Shown piece after piece: positions 40,615-49,135 of a DNA stretch of 64,000 bases; within the stretch, counting starts at the first letter, position 1; the number at the start of each line of letters is the position of its first letter. This stretch comes from Halobacillus halophilus DSM 2266 (GTDB taxonomy: Bacteria > Bacillota > Bacilli > Bacillales > Halobacillaceae): assembly GCF_000284515.1 (NCBI RefSeq), contig NC_017668.1, positions 744,001 through 808,000 of the forward strand, read 5' to 3'. The notes below the pieces were generated by a model. That model did not search any database. It was given only the letters and a program-made list of their open reading frames with translations, and had not been told where the DNA came from. The position numbers were made by a program, and so were the translations under genes.

Positions 40615-42228
40615 ATGCAGCACTTAGACTATCTCTATCACCCCTATGAAACTGCAAGAAATTCGACCATTGCGAAGAACGGAATGGTTGCAACCTCACA
40701 GCCGCTTGCATCTCAGGCTGGGCTATCCATTTTGCAAAAAGGAGGAAATGCGATAGACGCAGCCATAGCAACCGCCGCCGCGCTAACGGTTGTGGAACCT
40801 ACTTCCAACGGAATTGGTTCAGACGCCTTTGCTCTCGTATGGACAGAAAATAAACTTTACGGACTGAATGGCAGTGGACATTCACCTGCTTCTATATCTA
40901 CGGAAGAAATAAAAAAACGAGGATACGATGAGATGCCGAAGTTTGGCTTTGAGCCTGTTACTGTTCCTGGAGCACCCGGTGCATGGGCAGAACTATCCCG
41001 CCGTTTTGGGAAACTTCCATTTAAAGAATTGTTCGCTCCCGCTATTCAATACGCAGAAGAAGGATATCCAATCTCTCCAGTGCTGGGGAAATTCTGGAGT
41101 ATGGCTGCAGCCAAATTCCGTGAAACGTTAAAAGGGGAAGAGTTCACCCACTGGTTCGATACCTTTGCCCCTAATGGGATAGCTCCTGAAATCGGTGAAG
41201 TCTGGAGCTCGGAAGGTCATGCCCATACTTTGAGAAAAATAGCTGAAACCCATGCGGAAGATTTCTATAATGGAGAAACAGCCGATCAAATCGATGCTTT
41301 TTCTAAACAGTACGGCGGTTTTATTTCTAAAGAAGACTTAGCCAGCTATCAACCGGAATGGGTTGATCCAATTTCTGTGAATTACCGTGGTTATAACGTG
41401 TGGGAAATCCCTCCGAACGGCCAGGGACTTGTGGCGCTTTCAGCTTTGAACATGCTAAAAGGGTTTGACATACTTGAAAAAGAAAGTGATTCTACATATC
41501 ATAAGCAAATAGAAGCTATGAAACTCGCTTTTGCAGACGGAGAAAAGTACATTGCTGATGCCTCTTCTATGGAAGTAGACATCGATGATTTATTAAATGA
41601 TGATTATTCAGCTGAACGCAGATCTTCTATTACAGAAGAGGCGGGCGTGCCGGAAGCGGGCGTACCCCCGAAAGGAGGAACCGTGTATCTCGCTGCCGCG
41701 GACGGGGAAGGGAACATGGTATCGTTTATTCAAAGCAACTACATGGGATTCGGTTCTGGATTAGTGGTTCCTGGAACTGGCATTGCTCTTCAAAACCGTG
41801 GTCATAACTTCACCATGGAACAAGGGCATGCCAACTCTCTGGAAGGGAATAAGAGATCGTATCATACCATTATCCCTGGCTTTTTAACGAAGGGAGATCA
41901 GCCCGTTGGACCATTTGGCGTCATGGGCGGATTTATGCAGCCCCAGGGCCACGTTCAGGTTGTTATGAACACGGTTGATTTTCATTTAAACCCGCAGTCC
42001 GCACTTGATGCTCCACGATGGCAGTGGATGAAAGACAAAACAGTGTGGGTAGAGCCGAACTTCCCTAAGCATGTTGCCGAAGCTCTCGCGCGCCGCGGAC
42101 ACGAAATCAGCGTTCAGCTGGAAACAGGTGCTTTCGGGAGAGGCCAGATCATATGGCGTGATCCGGAAACAGGAGTTTTATATGGCGGCACGGAGTCGAG
42201 AACAGATGGCACGATCTCCGCTTACTGA
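40615..42228 (+). CDS. ywrD: Gamma-glutamyltransferase-like protein (YwrD type)
   Basis: 537 residues, AAAGGAG site before the ATG. It is an Ntn-hydrolase that should cleave itself before a threonine: GGTVYLAAADGEGNMVSF near residue 355 carries the nucleophile threonine, and SNYMGFGSGLVVPGTGIALQNRG follows with the oxyanion residues. The N-terminal half has the family segment GGNAIDAAIATAAALTVVEP and the substrate-binding GHSPASIS. No signal peptide is present, unlike the secreted Ggt enzymes, so it is an intracellular YwrD-like member. It may hydrolyse gamma-glutamyl compounds or acylated amines. In B. subtilis ywrD lies near the ywrA/ywrB chromate genes, and the same link is seen here. Confidence 0.9.
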   Translation: MQHLDYLYHPYETARNSTIAKNGMVATSQPLASQAGLSILQKGGNAIDAAIATAAALTVVEPTSNGIGSDAFALVWTENKLYGLNGSGHSPASISTEEIKKRGYDEMPKFGFEPVTVPGAPGAWAELSRRFGKLPFKELFAPAIQYAEEGYPISPVLGKFWSMAAAKFRETLKGEEFTHWFDTFAPNGIAPEIGEVWSSEGHAHTLRKIAETHAEDFYNGETADQIDAFSKQYGGFISKEDLASYQPEWVDPISVNYRGYNVWEIPPNGQGLVALSALNMLKGFDILEKESDSTYHKQIEAMKLAFADGEKYIADASSMEVDIDDLLNDDYSAERRSSITEEAGVPEAGVPPKGGTVYLAAADGEGNMVSFIQSNYMGFGSGLVVPGTGIALQNRGHNFTMEQGHANSLEGNKRSYHTIIPGFLTKGDQPVGPFGVMGGFMQPQGHVQVVMNTVDFHLNPQSALDAPRWQWMKDKTVWVEPNFPKHVAEALARRGHEISVQLETGAFGRGQIIWRDPETGVLYGGTESRTDGTISAY

Positions 42229-42267
42229 AGGAAAGAGGAGAGTCGGATTGGAAGGAGAGGAGAAGAA

Positions 42268-42843
42268 ATGCAGCAATGGAATCTCTTTATAGCCTTTTTT
42301 CGTGTGGGAATGCTCGGTTATGGAGGAGGTCCTGCTTCCATTCCGCTGGTCCATAAGGAAGTGGTTGAAAAATATGAATGGCTCACGGACGATGAATTTG
42401 GCGATGTCCTGGCTTTAGGTAACTCGCTGCCAGGTCCCATTGCTACAAAAATGGCAGGGTACATAGGTTATCGAGTTTCAGGAATCATAGGGATGTTGAA
42501 TGCTGTATTAGCAACCATTATACCTACAATTGTCATCATGATTGTGCTGATTACTTCCTTAAACAGTTTTCGCGACCAGGCCTGGGTCAATGGGATGACA
42601 CGAGCCGTGGTTCCGGTGGTAGGAGTTATGCTTGCCAAGCTGACTTATGATTTTCTAAAAAAAGCTCAAGGGAATCTGGGGTGGATCGTCTCGCTATCTC
42701 TTGCGGTTGTCTCTCTCTTACTGATTGAGTGGATCGGCTTGCATCCTGGTCTCCTTATCTTTGCGCTGTTACTATATGCTTTGCTTAAACCTGTAAAAGC
42801 TAAAGATAAACCAAATCATAAAAGTCAGGAGCAGTCATCATGA
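42268..42843 (+). CDS. Chromate transporter, half-length (first subunit)
   Basis: 191 residues with about six membrane helices. It is half of a CHR transporter: GYGGGPASIPLVHKEVVEKY near residue 15 and LALGNSLPGPIATKMAGYIGY near 52 are the signature loops. In the short-CHR type two half proteins pair to give the full transporter; here the partner is the next gene, overlapping by ATGA. These proteins export chromate (or another oxyanion) driven by the membrane potential. It follows the gamma-glutamyltransferase gene by 39 bp and may be in one operon with it. It corresponds to YwrB of B. subtilis in length. Confidence 0.88.
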   Translation: MQQWNLFIAFFRVGMLGYGGGPASIPLVHKEVVEKYEWLTDDEFGDVLALGNSLPGPIATKMAGYIGYRVSGIIGMLNAVLATIIPTIVIMIVLITSLNSFRDQAWVNGMTRAVVPVVGVMLAKLTYDFLKKAQGNLGWIVSLSLAVVSLLLIEWIGLHPGLLIFALLLYALLKPVKAKDKPNHKSQEQSS

Positions 42844-43370
42844 TTTTTTGGAAACTATTTGTTGCTTTTTTTATACCTGGAATTATTGGTTATGGGGGAG
42901 GTCCTGCTTCAATCCCTTTGGTAGAAAATGAGGTTGTGGGACGATTTGGATGGATGAGTGTGACGGAATTCAGCGAAATGCTTGCTATGGCAAATGCGCT
43001 GCCAGGGCCGATTGCTACAAAAATGGCCGGTTTTATCGGCTATCAGCAGGCAGGGGTTCTGGGTGCAGTGGTCGGTGTCTTTGCCACAGTTACTCCATCG
43101 CTTATTTTAATGATTGTCCTGCTTAGCGTTCTATATAAATTTAAGGATTCGCCAAGGGTCAAACGGATGACCAATTTAATCCGCCCGGCGATTGCTGTGC
43201 TTCTTGGAATTATGGCGTACCAGTTTTTTTGGAATTCCTATGAAGCCGCAGGGTTCCTGCAAACAGTAATCCTGATCATCGCCAGTTTCTTGTTACTTGA
43301 AAAAGTAAAACTGCACCCCGCCTTTGTAATCCTTGGATCGCTCATATACGGCGCCTTGTTCTTAGGTTGA
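42840..43370 (+). CDS. Chromate transporter, half-length (second subunit)
   Basis: 176 residues, the partner of the half transporter upstream. GYGGGPASIPLVENEVVGRFGW and MANALPGPIATKMAGFIGY repeat the motifs of the first subunit, so the pair arose by duplication. About six membrane helices with the opposite predicted topology, as in other short-CHR pairs. Translation is coupled through the ATGA overlap. The substrate is chromate by family; no chromate reductase or regulator is adjacent, so another anion is possible. It resembles YwrA. Confidence 0.88.
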   Translation: MIFWKLFVAFFIPGIIGYGGGPASIPLVENEVVGRFGWMSVTEFSEMLAMANALPGPIATKMAGFIGYQQAGVLGAVVGVFATVTPSLILMIVLLSVLYKFKDSPRVKRMTNLIRPAIAVLLGIMAYQFFWNSYEAAGFLQTVILIIASFLLLEKVKLHPAFVILGSLIYGALFLG

Positions 43371-43384
43371 ACAAAGCAGATATT

Positions 43385-43800
43385 AAACATAAAGGCCGGA
43401 TTGTTGAAGACTCAGTTTCGAGATAAATTGAGTCCATTGCCTGAAATCGATGAGGGGCGGCTACGTGAGAAGAACGGACCCTACTATTGGAGAAGCTAGT
43501 GTCCTACATCAGCTTTAAATACTTCTATAGCAGGGGTTATCCCACGTGCACGCTCATTGTTATAGGTTTAACCCCACCGTAAACCATGGCGTTCCGAACA
43601 TGATATCGAGTTCCCTATTTAGCAAGGTCCGGAGGGAGACGATGCAGACTCCTGCGGGATGAACATGATCGGTGAGATCCCGCAGGGCTGTTAAGCCCGA
43701 GGAAGCTCACCTCATGCCCGCGGAAAGCGAAATCGTCCCCCGGAGGATCTTCCGCTCCACCAATTGTCTCGAAACTGAGTCTTCAAGTAATGGGAGCATA
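43385..43800. repeat. MITE-like intergenic repeat, copy E7
   Basis: Left end: AGGCCGGATTG, TTGAAGACTCAGTTTCGAGAT, TTGAGTCCATTGC (43392-43440). Right end: ATTGTCTCGAAACTGAGTCTT, CAAGTAATGGGAGC (43760-43798). Block A fills the interior: CAAGGTCCGGAGGGAGACGAT (43624), ACTCCTGCGGG, GGTGAGATCCCGCAGG, CGCGGAAAGCGAAATCGTCC. The rest of the 590-bp gap up to 43960 is AT-rich with no gene seen. Confidence 0.85.
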
Positions 43801-43960
43801 TCTTTAATGAGGAAATTTAAGGTAGTACAAGAACTCGCAGTTTTCGGACTCTCTTTAATCATCATTCCAGCAAAATCCCCCTTTGTGAAGAAGGAGTACC
43901 TTAGGAATAGAGCGAATATCCTAGTTAGGAAATAACTATTCGATTAAAGGGGAGAGAAGA

Positions 43961-44659
43961 ATGAGCAAATATTCTATTGAACAATTTATAAGAGAAACAA
44001 AGCAGGACGACGCTGAGAATGATTACTTCGAGCTGGAAACCCCACGGATCCTGGAAGTGAACCTGACCGAACAGGTGTGGGCTAAAGCTGGATCCATGAT
44101 CTCGTATAACGGGCAGATCAAATTTGAAAGAGAAGGATTCCTTGAGCACGGTGTAGGTCGTTTCGTGAAAAAGGCCATGAGTGGAGAAGGAAGCTCTCTG
44201 ATGAAAGCTACCGGACGCGGCAGCCTTTACTTAGCTGATCAAGGCAAAAAAATTACTATTCTGGAACTGGATAACGAAGAAATTACAGTGAATGGCAATG
44301 ATCTTCTCGCCTTTGAGCCAGGCGTAGACTGGGATATTCAACTGATGAAAAAAGTTGCCGGAATGATGTCGGGCGGCTTATTCAACGTTAAACTGAAGGG
44401 AAGAGGTAAAGTAGCGATCACGTCTCATTACGAACCGCTTACCATTATGGTGCGCCCGGGGCAGCCAGTAATTACCGATCCAAATGCTACGGTCGCCTGG
44501 TCGGGTCATTTGCAGCCTGAGTTTCGTACAGATATAAGCTTTAAAACTCTCATTGGACGGGGAAGTGGAGAATCGATCCAAATGGAATTCAAAGGCGACG
44601 GCTTTGTCATCGTCCAGCCGTTTGAAGAGATTAATACTTCAGGCGAGCGCGGCAAATAA
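43961..44659 (+). CDS. AIM24-family protein
   Basis: 232 residues, beta-rich. The segment VWAKAGSMISYNGQIKFEREG near residue 40 is the AIM24 (TRAP-like) start, followed by GRGSLYLADQGKKITILEL and the second half VRPGQPVITDPNATVAWSG near 165. Such proteins in bacteria are small beta-sandwich proteins of unknown function; the yeast relative affects mitochondrial inner-membrane organisation. GGGGAGAG precedes the ATG. Cytosolic, no signal peptide. Monocistronic. Confidence 0.85.
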   Translation: MSKYSIEQFIRETKQDDAENDYFELETPRILEVNLTEQVWAKAGSMISYNGQIKFEREGFLEHGVGRFVKKAMSGEGSSLMKATGRGSLYLADQGKKITILELDNEEITVNGNDLLAFEPGVDWDIQLMKKVAGMMSGGLFNVKLKGRGKVAITSHYEPLTIMVRPGQPVITDPNATVAWSGHLQPEFRTDISFKTLIGRGSGESIQMEFKGDGFVIVQPFEEINTSGERGK

Positions 44660-44776
44660 AGATTTGTCGAATGATGGAGAGTTCAATATGGACTGGCATT
44701 TTCTTATGACAGTCTGAATAGAGTAAAAGACCGGGAGCTGAATATGTTTTTTTCCAAAAAAATTTTAGCTTCATCC

Positions 44777-44805
44777 TTTACTTCACTGCTAAAACGTTGT
44801 AAGAT
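44777..44805 (+). promoter_or_regulatory. Sigma-A promoter of the S-box leader
   Basis: TTTACT (44777-44782) and TAAGAT (44800-44805) are 17 bases apart, about 30 bases before the start of the S-box. Confidence 0.65.
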
Positions 44806-44835
44806 ATGAAATAACTTAAAAATAAATAACGGAAA

Positions 44836-44957
44836 CTTCTTATCCAGAGAGGCGGAGGGACTGGCCCTTTGATGCCCGGCAACCATCGAATCAATCTAAT
44901 GATTGACGAGAACGGTGCCAATTCCTGTAGGATGGTGACATCCTAAGAGATGAGAGG
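44836..44957 (+). promoter_or_regulatory. SAM-I riboswitch (S-box)
   Basis: The consensus elements are in order: CTTATCCAGAGAGG, GGAGGGACTGGCCC, TGATGCCCGGCAACC, AACGGTGCCAATTCC, TAAGAGATGAG. P1-P4 can all be formed. It is followed by the terminator at 44977-45010 and msrA. High SAM should favour termination. S-boxes normally control methionine and SAM synthesis or uptake genes. Confidence 0.96.
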
Positions 44958-44976
44958 ATCGTACGGACTATAATAC

Positions 44977-45010
44977 GACCCCTTTTCTTGGATAAGAAAA
45001 GGGGTCTTTT
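44977..45010 (+). terminator. S-box-controlled terminator before msrA
   Basis: GACCCCTTTTCTT pairs with AAGAAAAGGGGTC, followed by TTTT. It is the expression platform of the S-box. Confidence 0.92.
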
Positions 45011-45075
45011 CGTTGTCATATACCCGTGAAGGCTCTCGATAGAAGTTGCGTTAAAAAGGAAAGGAAAGATGAGAT

Positions 45076-45549
45076 ATGGCGAAGGCAATTTTTGGAGCAG
45101 GGTGTTTCTGGGGAGTAGAAGCATTCTTTGAAAAATTTGAAGGCATTACATCTACACGAGTAGGTTATATTGGCGGGAATCTGGATAATCCATCTTATGA
45201 ACAGGTGAAAACGGGTAAAACAGGTCACGCAGAAGCTGTGAAAGTAGAGTATGACCCGACTGTCATTACTTATTCTGAACTGGTAAATATCTTTTTTGAA
45301 ACGCACGATCCAACTTCAAAAAATCGTCAAGGTGCCGATATTGGCCACCAATACCGCTCGGCGATTTTTTACAATGATGCAAGTCAAAAATATATTGCTG
45401 AAGAAAAAATTAAAGAGTGGGATGAAAAAGGCACATTCAAGCGCCCGATTGTAACAGAGGTTGTTAAGACCACCACTTTCTATGAAGCGGAAGAGCATCA
45501 TCAGAAATATTTGCAGAAGAACGGTTCCGTAGCATGTGGAATCGGTTAA
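45076..45549 (+). CDS. msrA: Peptide-methionine (S)-S-oxide reductase MsrA
   Basis: 157 residues. The active site GAGCFWGVE places the catalytic cysteine at residue 10; GHAEAVKVEYDP and GADIGHQYRSAIF are conserved around the substrate pocket. A resolving cysteine lies near the C-terminus (VACGIG). It reduces methionine-S-sulfoxide in proteins and free methionine using thioredoxin. The S-box in the leader links its expression to low SAM, suggesting it serves to recover methionine. AAAGGAAAG precedes the ATG. No msrB follows, unlike in many bacilli. Confidence 0.95.
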   Translation: MAKAIFGAGCFWGVEAFFEKFEGITSTRVGYIGGNLDNPSYEQVKTGKTGHAEAVKVEYDPTVITYSELVNIFFETHDPTSKNRQGADIGHQYRSAIFYNDASQKYIAEEKIKEWDEKGTFKRPIVTEVVKTTTFYEAEEHHQKYLQKNGSVACGIG

Positions 45550-45568
45550 AAATGCTTATCCTTGAAAG

Positions 45569-45605
45569 GCGCTCAGAGTATTTACTCTGAGTGCTTTTTT
45601 TATTT
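45569..45605 (+). terminator. Terminator after msrA
   Basis: GCGCTCAGAGTA pairs with TACTCTGAGTGC, followed by a T run. Confidence 0.88.
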
Positions 45606-45701
45606 TTAGGGTTGCGAAGTTACGCACAGAACCAGGAAGGGAAAACCTTTGAACAGAGCGAAATGAGTGAGAGATAGGCTTCGTGAAGGGGGGGAGCGGA
45701 T

Positions 45702-46802
45702 TTGTTATGGATCAATGAATCGATACTAATCATCATGTGTTTGTTTATGGTGGCAGGGGCCCTGGATTACTATGTTCTTAATCAGCGTTTATCTTTAGGA
45801 AAGCATTTCTATGATGCCTTTATGATGATGGGGCCGCTAGCCTTATCCATGGTAGGAATCATTTCGCTAGCTCCCGTCTTGTCAGAAATCGCTGCACCGG
45901 TTATTGGTCCTGTCTTTAAAGCACTGGGTGCCGATCCCTCTATGTTTGCTTCTATGATTTTAGCGATTGATATGGGAGCGTATTCCCTGGCCGAAGCGTT
46001 AGCCTTAACGGATGAAGCGGCGGTGTTTTCATGGGCGTTTTTAGGAACTATGATGGGTCCGACGCTCGTCTTTACTATACCGGTCGCTCTTACTGTTATT
46101 CAAAAAGAAGACCGTCCTTATTTCGCAAAAGGGATCCTCATCGGAATAGTGACAATCCCGATCGGCTGTCTGGCAGGCGGAGCGATCGCAGGATATGAAT
46201 GGTTATGGATGCTGCAAAACTTATTGCCGGCGCTTCTCCTTTCTATTCTTATCGGGATAGGATTATGGTTGTTTACGGATGGGGCTATACGTGTCTTTGC
46301 CTGGTTTGGAAAAGGAGTCGAAATCCTTATTATTACTGGACTTGCAGCCATTACGATCGAAACGCTCACGGAATTCACCCTCATTTCAGGCATGGCCCCG
46401 CTTTCTGACGGGGTCTCTATTGTAGGCAGGATTACCGTTACCCTTGCAGGAGCTTATCCTTTAATCGCTTTTTTAAATCAAAAAGGGGAAAAGGTATGGA
46501 ATCGGTTGAGCCAGAAGATTGGTTTAAATGCTTCCGCTATGACCGGCCTTTTGGCTTCCCTTGCCCATCATTTACCCATGCTCGCCATGATGAAGCATAT
46601 GGATCGCCGGGGGAAAATAGTGAATTCGGCTTTTGCGGTAAGTGGAGCTTTTGTACTGGGGAGCCACTTTGCTTTTGTAGCAGGAATTGAAAAAGATATG
46701 ATTGTTCCTGTTATTGTGGGCAAGCTGATCGCTGGAGGACTCGCTGTAGGTATGGCCTTACTTTTAACAAGAAGGAATGAGCAGATGACTTTAACCAAGT
46801 AA
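45702..46802 (+). CDS. eutH: EutH-type ethanolamine transporter
   Basis: 366 residues from a TTG start behind AAGGGGGGGA. About ten membrane helices. EutH signatures: LAIDMGAYSLAEAL near residue 90, MMGPTLVFTIPVAL near 118 and NASAMTGLLASLAHHLPMLAMM near 270. EutH brings ethanolamine into the cell by facilitated diffusion when its protonated form is scarce. There is no eutBC, eutT or microcompartment gene near it, so the import must feed another pathway such as phospholipid turnover or a catabolic set elsewhere. It may be transcribed together with the peroxiredoxin gene 50 bp downstream. Confidence 0.88.
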   Translation: MLWINESILIIMCLFMVAGALDYYVLNQRLSLGKHFYDAFMMMGPLALSMVGIISLAPVLSEIAAPVIGPVFKALGADPSMFASMILAIDMGAYSLAEALALTDEAAVFSWAFLGTMMGPTLVFTIPVALTVIQKEDRPYFAKGILIGIVTIPIGCLAGGAIAGYEWLWMLQNLLPALLLSILIGIGLWLFTDGAIRVFAWFGKGVEILIITGLAAITIETLTEFTLISGMAPLSDGVSIVGRITVTLAGAYPLIAFLNQKGEKVWNRLSQKIGLNASAMTGLLASLAHHLPMLAMMKHMDRRGKIVNSAFAVSGAFVLGSHFAFVAGIEKDMIVPVIVGKLIAGGLAVGMALLLTRRNEQMTLTK

Positions 46803-46852
46803 TTAACTAGGCTATAATCGACGTGAACCTAACCATAAAGGAGTTTTTTCCT

Positions 46853-47506
46853 GTGAAGACAGAAATGAAAGAGCGCTACAACGAATACATTGAAAAATTC
46901 AAAGCGACGGCTCCTGGAGATGTGCAAGAGAAAATGAAGCAGGCCATTCAAGAACTGGAGCAATCTTCTGATGGAAAAGGTCTATCCGAAGGCGAAAAAG
47001 CTCCCAATTTCAACCTTCCTGATGCGAAGGGAAATTCAATAGAATTATACAAACAACTGGAAGAAGGACCTGTCATATTGACGTTTTACCGTGGAGGCTG
47101 GTGTCCTTATTGTAATATGGAACTCCGGGCTTACCAGGAGATTCTTGGTGACATTCACGATAGTGGGGGCGAACTAATTGCGATCAGTCCTGAACAGCCT
47201 GATCACTCTTTATCCACCGCTGAGAAAAATGACCTCCAGTTCCATGTTGTAAGTGATGTTGGAAATGAAACGGCTAATCAGTATAATCTCGTTTATCAGC
47301 TGCCGGATTATCTTGTGGAAGTGTACAAAGAAAAAGGTTTGCGAGTGGACGAGCATAACGGGGATGAAGCGTGGACTCTTCCTGTTTCTACAACCTATGT
47401 TATTGATCAGGACGGAACCATTGTTTATGAATACACCAAAGAAGACTACAAAGATCGTGCAGAGCCTTCAGAAGTACTGAAGCAATTAAAAAAAGTACGA
47501 GTATAA
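46853..47506 (+). CDS. Peroxiredoxin-like AhpC/TSA-family protein
   Basis: 217 residues from GTG 46853, preceded by AAAGGAG nine bases upstream; the longer frame from 46823 has no ribosome site. It has a thioredoxin fold with the site YRGGWCPYCNMELRAY near residue 85, a CxxC motif. The N-terminal 50 residues are an extra amphipathic helical part. VYQLPDYLVEVYKEKG and STTYVIDQDGTIVYEY are typical of the AhpC/TSA relatives that act as thiol peroxidases. Cytosolic. It probably removes peroxides, and in its operon context may protect an ethanolamine-related pathway only indirectly. Confidence 0.83.
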   Translation: MKTEMKERYNEYIEKFKATAPGDVQEKMKQAIQELEQSSDGKGLSEGEKAPNFNLPDAKGNSIELYKQLEEGPVILTFYRGGWCPYCNMELRAYQEILGDIHDSGGELIAISPEQPDHSLSTAEKNDLQFHVVSDVGNETANQYNLVYQLPDYLVEVYKEKGLRVDEHNGDEAWTLPVSTTYVIDQDGTIVYEYTKEDYKDRAEPSEVLKQLKKVRV

Positions 47507-47510
47507 AAGG

Positions 47511-47548
47511 AAGCACAACCCCAGTTCGACTGTGGTTGTGCTTTTTTA
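47511..47548. terminator. Bidirectional terminator
   Basis: AAGCACAACC pairs with GGTTGTGCTT, with a T run on the plus strand. It lies between the peroxiredoxin gene and the converging ykuK-like gene; the stop codon of the latter is at its edge. Confidence 0.88.
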
Positions 47549-48070
47549 TTTTGTGTATTTGTTAGCATAGCTGCTCGCGGCAATCGAATCTGGCTTAATT
47601 TTCGGTTCGATCCCAAGCGATTCAATTCGGGCTACCATTTCATTTACATATAGTCTTGTCCGGTTCCGCTCTCCTGAACCAATGTCAATATGTCCCTCCA
47701 TTGTAAAAGTAGCCCCTTTATAAATATGAGGCAGAATGATATCAATCATTTCATTTTTCTTATCTTCCGTGAATAAAGAAGCGATATGTTCGGTAAGTGA
47801 TGTCTCATAGGAGATTCGTTCATGCAGCGTGGTCATTTTCCGTGAAATAAGCTTCTTACAGAAACACGCCCACGCGCCTTTTCCAACACGCTGGATGACG
47901 ATCCCTGTAATAAAAATGGTATGAGAAGGGTGGATTTGAGAATCAGTACCAAGCATTAAACGGTAATTTCCGAGCGGATCCTTTTTCATGAAGGTCAGGA
48001 TATGGTCAAATACTTGATCAAAGTCCATCTTTTTGTGGGTTATGTTTTGGAACTTGAGGTCCTTTTCCAT
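47546..48070 (-). CDS. ykuK: YkuK-family ribonuclease H-like protein
   Basis: 174 residues from the ATG at 48070; AAAGGGG lies eight bases before it, whereas the GTG three codons earlier overlaps that site. The DUF458/YkuK family shows a ribonuclease H-like fold: YRLMLGTDSQIHPSH near residue 37 and the conserved ATFTMEGHIDIGSGERNRTRLY near 115. Biochemical activity is not established for the family; the acidic residues suggest a nuclease or a nucleic acid-binding role. Monocistronic and cytosolic. Confidence 0.88.
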   Translation of the reverse strand: MEKDLKFQNITHKKMDFDQVFDHILTFMKKDPLGNYRLMLGTDSQIHPSHTIFITGIVIQRVGKGAWACFCKKLISRKMTTLHERISYETSLTEHIASLFTEDKKNEMIDIILPHIYKGATFTMEGHIDIGSGERNRTRLYVNEMVARIESLGIEPKIKPDSIAASSYANKYTK

Positions 48071-48295
48071 CTCGGTCACCCCTTTGTATGTTAAGCAAGG
48101 GCATTACATGCTGCCTTCCTTATTATAAGATATTCATCAACTCTTACTTGAATGCAGATTCAGAAGAGGTGGCGGAGTAATTTAACTTTATCACGTTTAT
48201 AACGGGAGTATCCCTCCTTTATTATAAAATTATGTAAGAATTTAATGAAGATTAGTAATAGAAGGGATACAAAAAGAGTTTAATTACCCTCCTCC

Positions 48296-49000
48296 TTAAG
48301 AAACACGGTTCTTTTGAAACCAGCTGAAGAAAATAATGAATAATAGAATGACGACAAAAGCACCTGTAATAAATTTGATAAGTGTGTTTTCCTGATAAGC
48401 AAAGATTGCTCCATAGCCCCATATGAAAACGAGAGGAAACCACGTATCTTTCTGAATAAAATAAAAGGCAAGGGCAATGAGTCCCCCTACTGCAAGAATA
48501 AAAGCGGACCATCCCAGTTCTCCAATGGCAAATAGTTCTTGTACTCCATTTGCTTTCAAAACGACAAAGGTATCCACAATAGTAGCTATAGAGGTCCAGG
48601 CGAGGTAAATGGAAAAGGGAGTTCTATATTTTTGGGTAGAGAGATTAAGTCTTTGAATGATCGTATATACCACACAGAGGGTAAGCAACGATAAAGTAAT
48701 GAATAGTAGCGACGGAGTGGTTCCTACAATAACCGTAGTCCCGGATAGGAACATACTTAAAGGAAACCATAGCCCGATATGATCAACGACACGATCAAGC
48801 TCTTCATTTGCAAAGAATGATTTCATTAGAAAGATGAAAAGAAGTAAGTAAATAACGAACCAAATAGAAAAGGCAAACGGGGCAGGCATAACATATACAT
48901 TAGCGGTAGATGGCTGCAAATTTTGTGATAAGAAGAAGGAAGCGGTGAGCAGATACATAAAGCTGGCTAAATTAATCAACTTCAAACCAAGCAGTCTCAT
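48296..49000 (-). CDS. TspO/MBR-like membrane protein
   Basis: 234 residues, about seven membrane helices. It resembles tryptophan-rich sensory proteins in the motifs MPAPFAFSIWFVIYLLLF near residue 40 and IYLAWTSIATIVD near 130, but it is longer than classic TspO (about 155 residues) and has two additional helices. Possible roles are small-molecule (tetrapyrrole) binding or transport. The ATG has a fair ribosome site (AAAGGAG). A 225-bp gap before the next gene on the left shows no terminator of note. Confidence 0.72.
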   Translation of the reverse strand: MRLLGLKLINLASFMYLLTASFFLSQNLQPSTANVYVMPAPFAFSIWFVIYLLLFIFLMKSFFANEELDRVVDHIGLWFPLSMFLSGTTVIVGTTPSLLFITLSLLTLCVVYTIIQRLNLSTQKYRTPFSIYLAWTSIATIVDTFVVLKANGVQELFAIGELGWSAFILAVGGLIALAFYFIQKDTWFPLVFIWGYGAIFAYQENTLIKFITGAFVVILLFIIFFSWFQKNRVS

Positions 49001-49135
49001 GTGATGATCTCCTTTACTCTGTGATGTTAATCTCGCTGCTGTTCAATCGTCCAGGGCAGGGCAGCTTGGAGCTAGTACAGTGTATGTGCCAATTTGAATT
49101 AAATGACAAGAAGAAGGAACCACAACGATGCCAGA

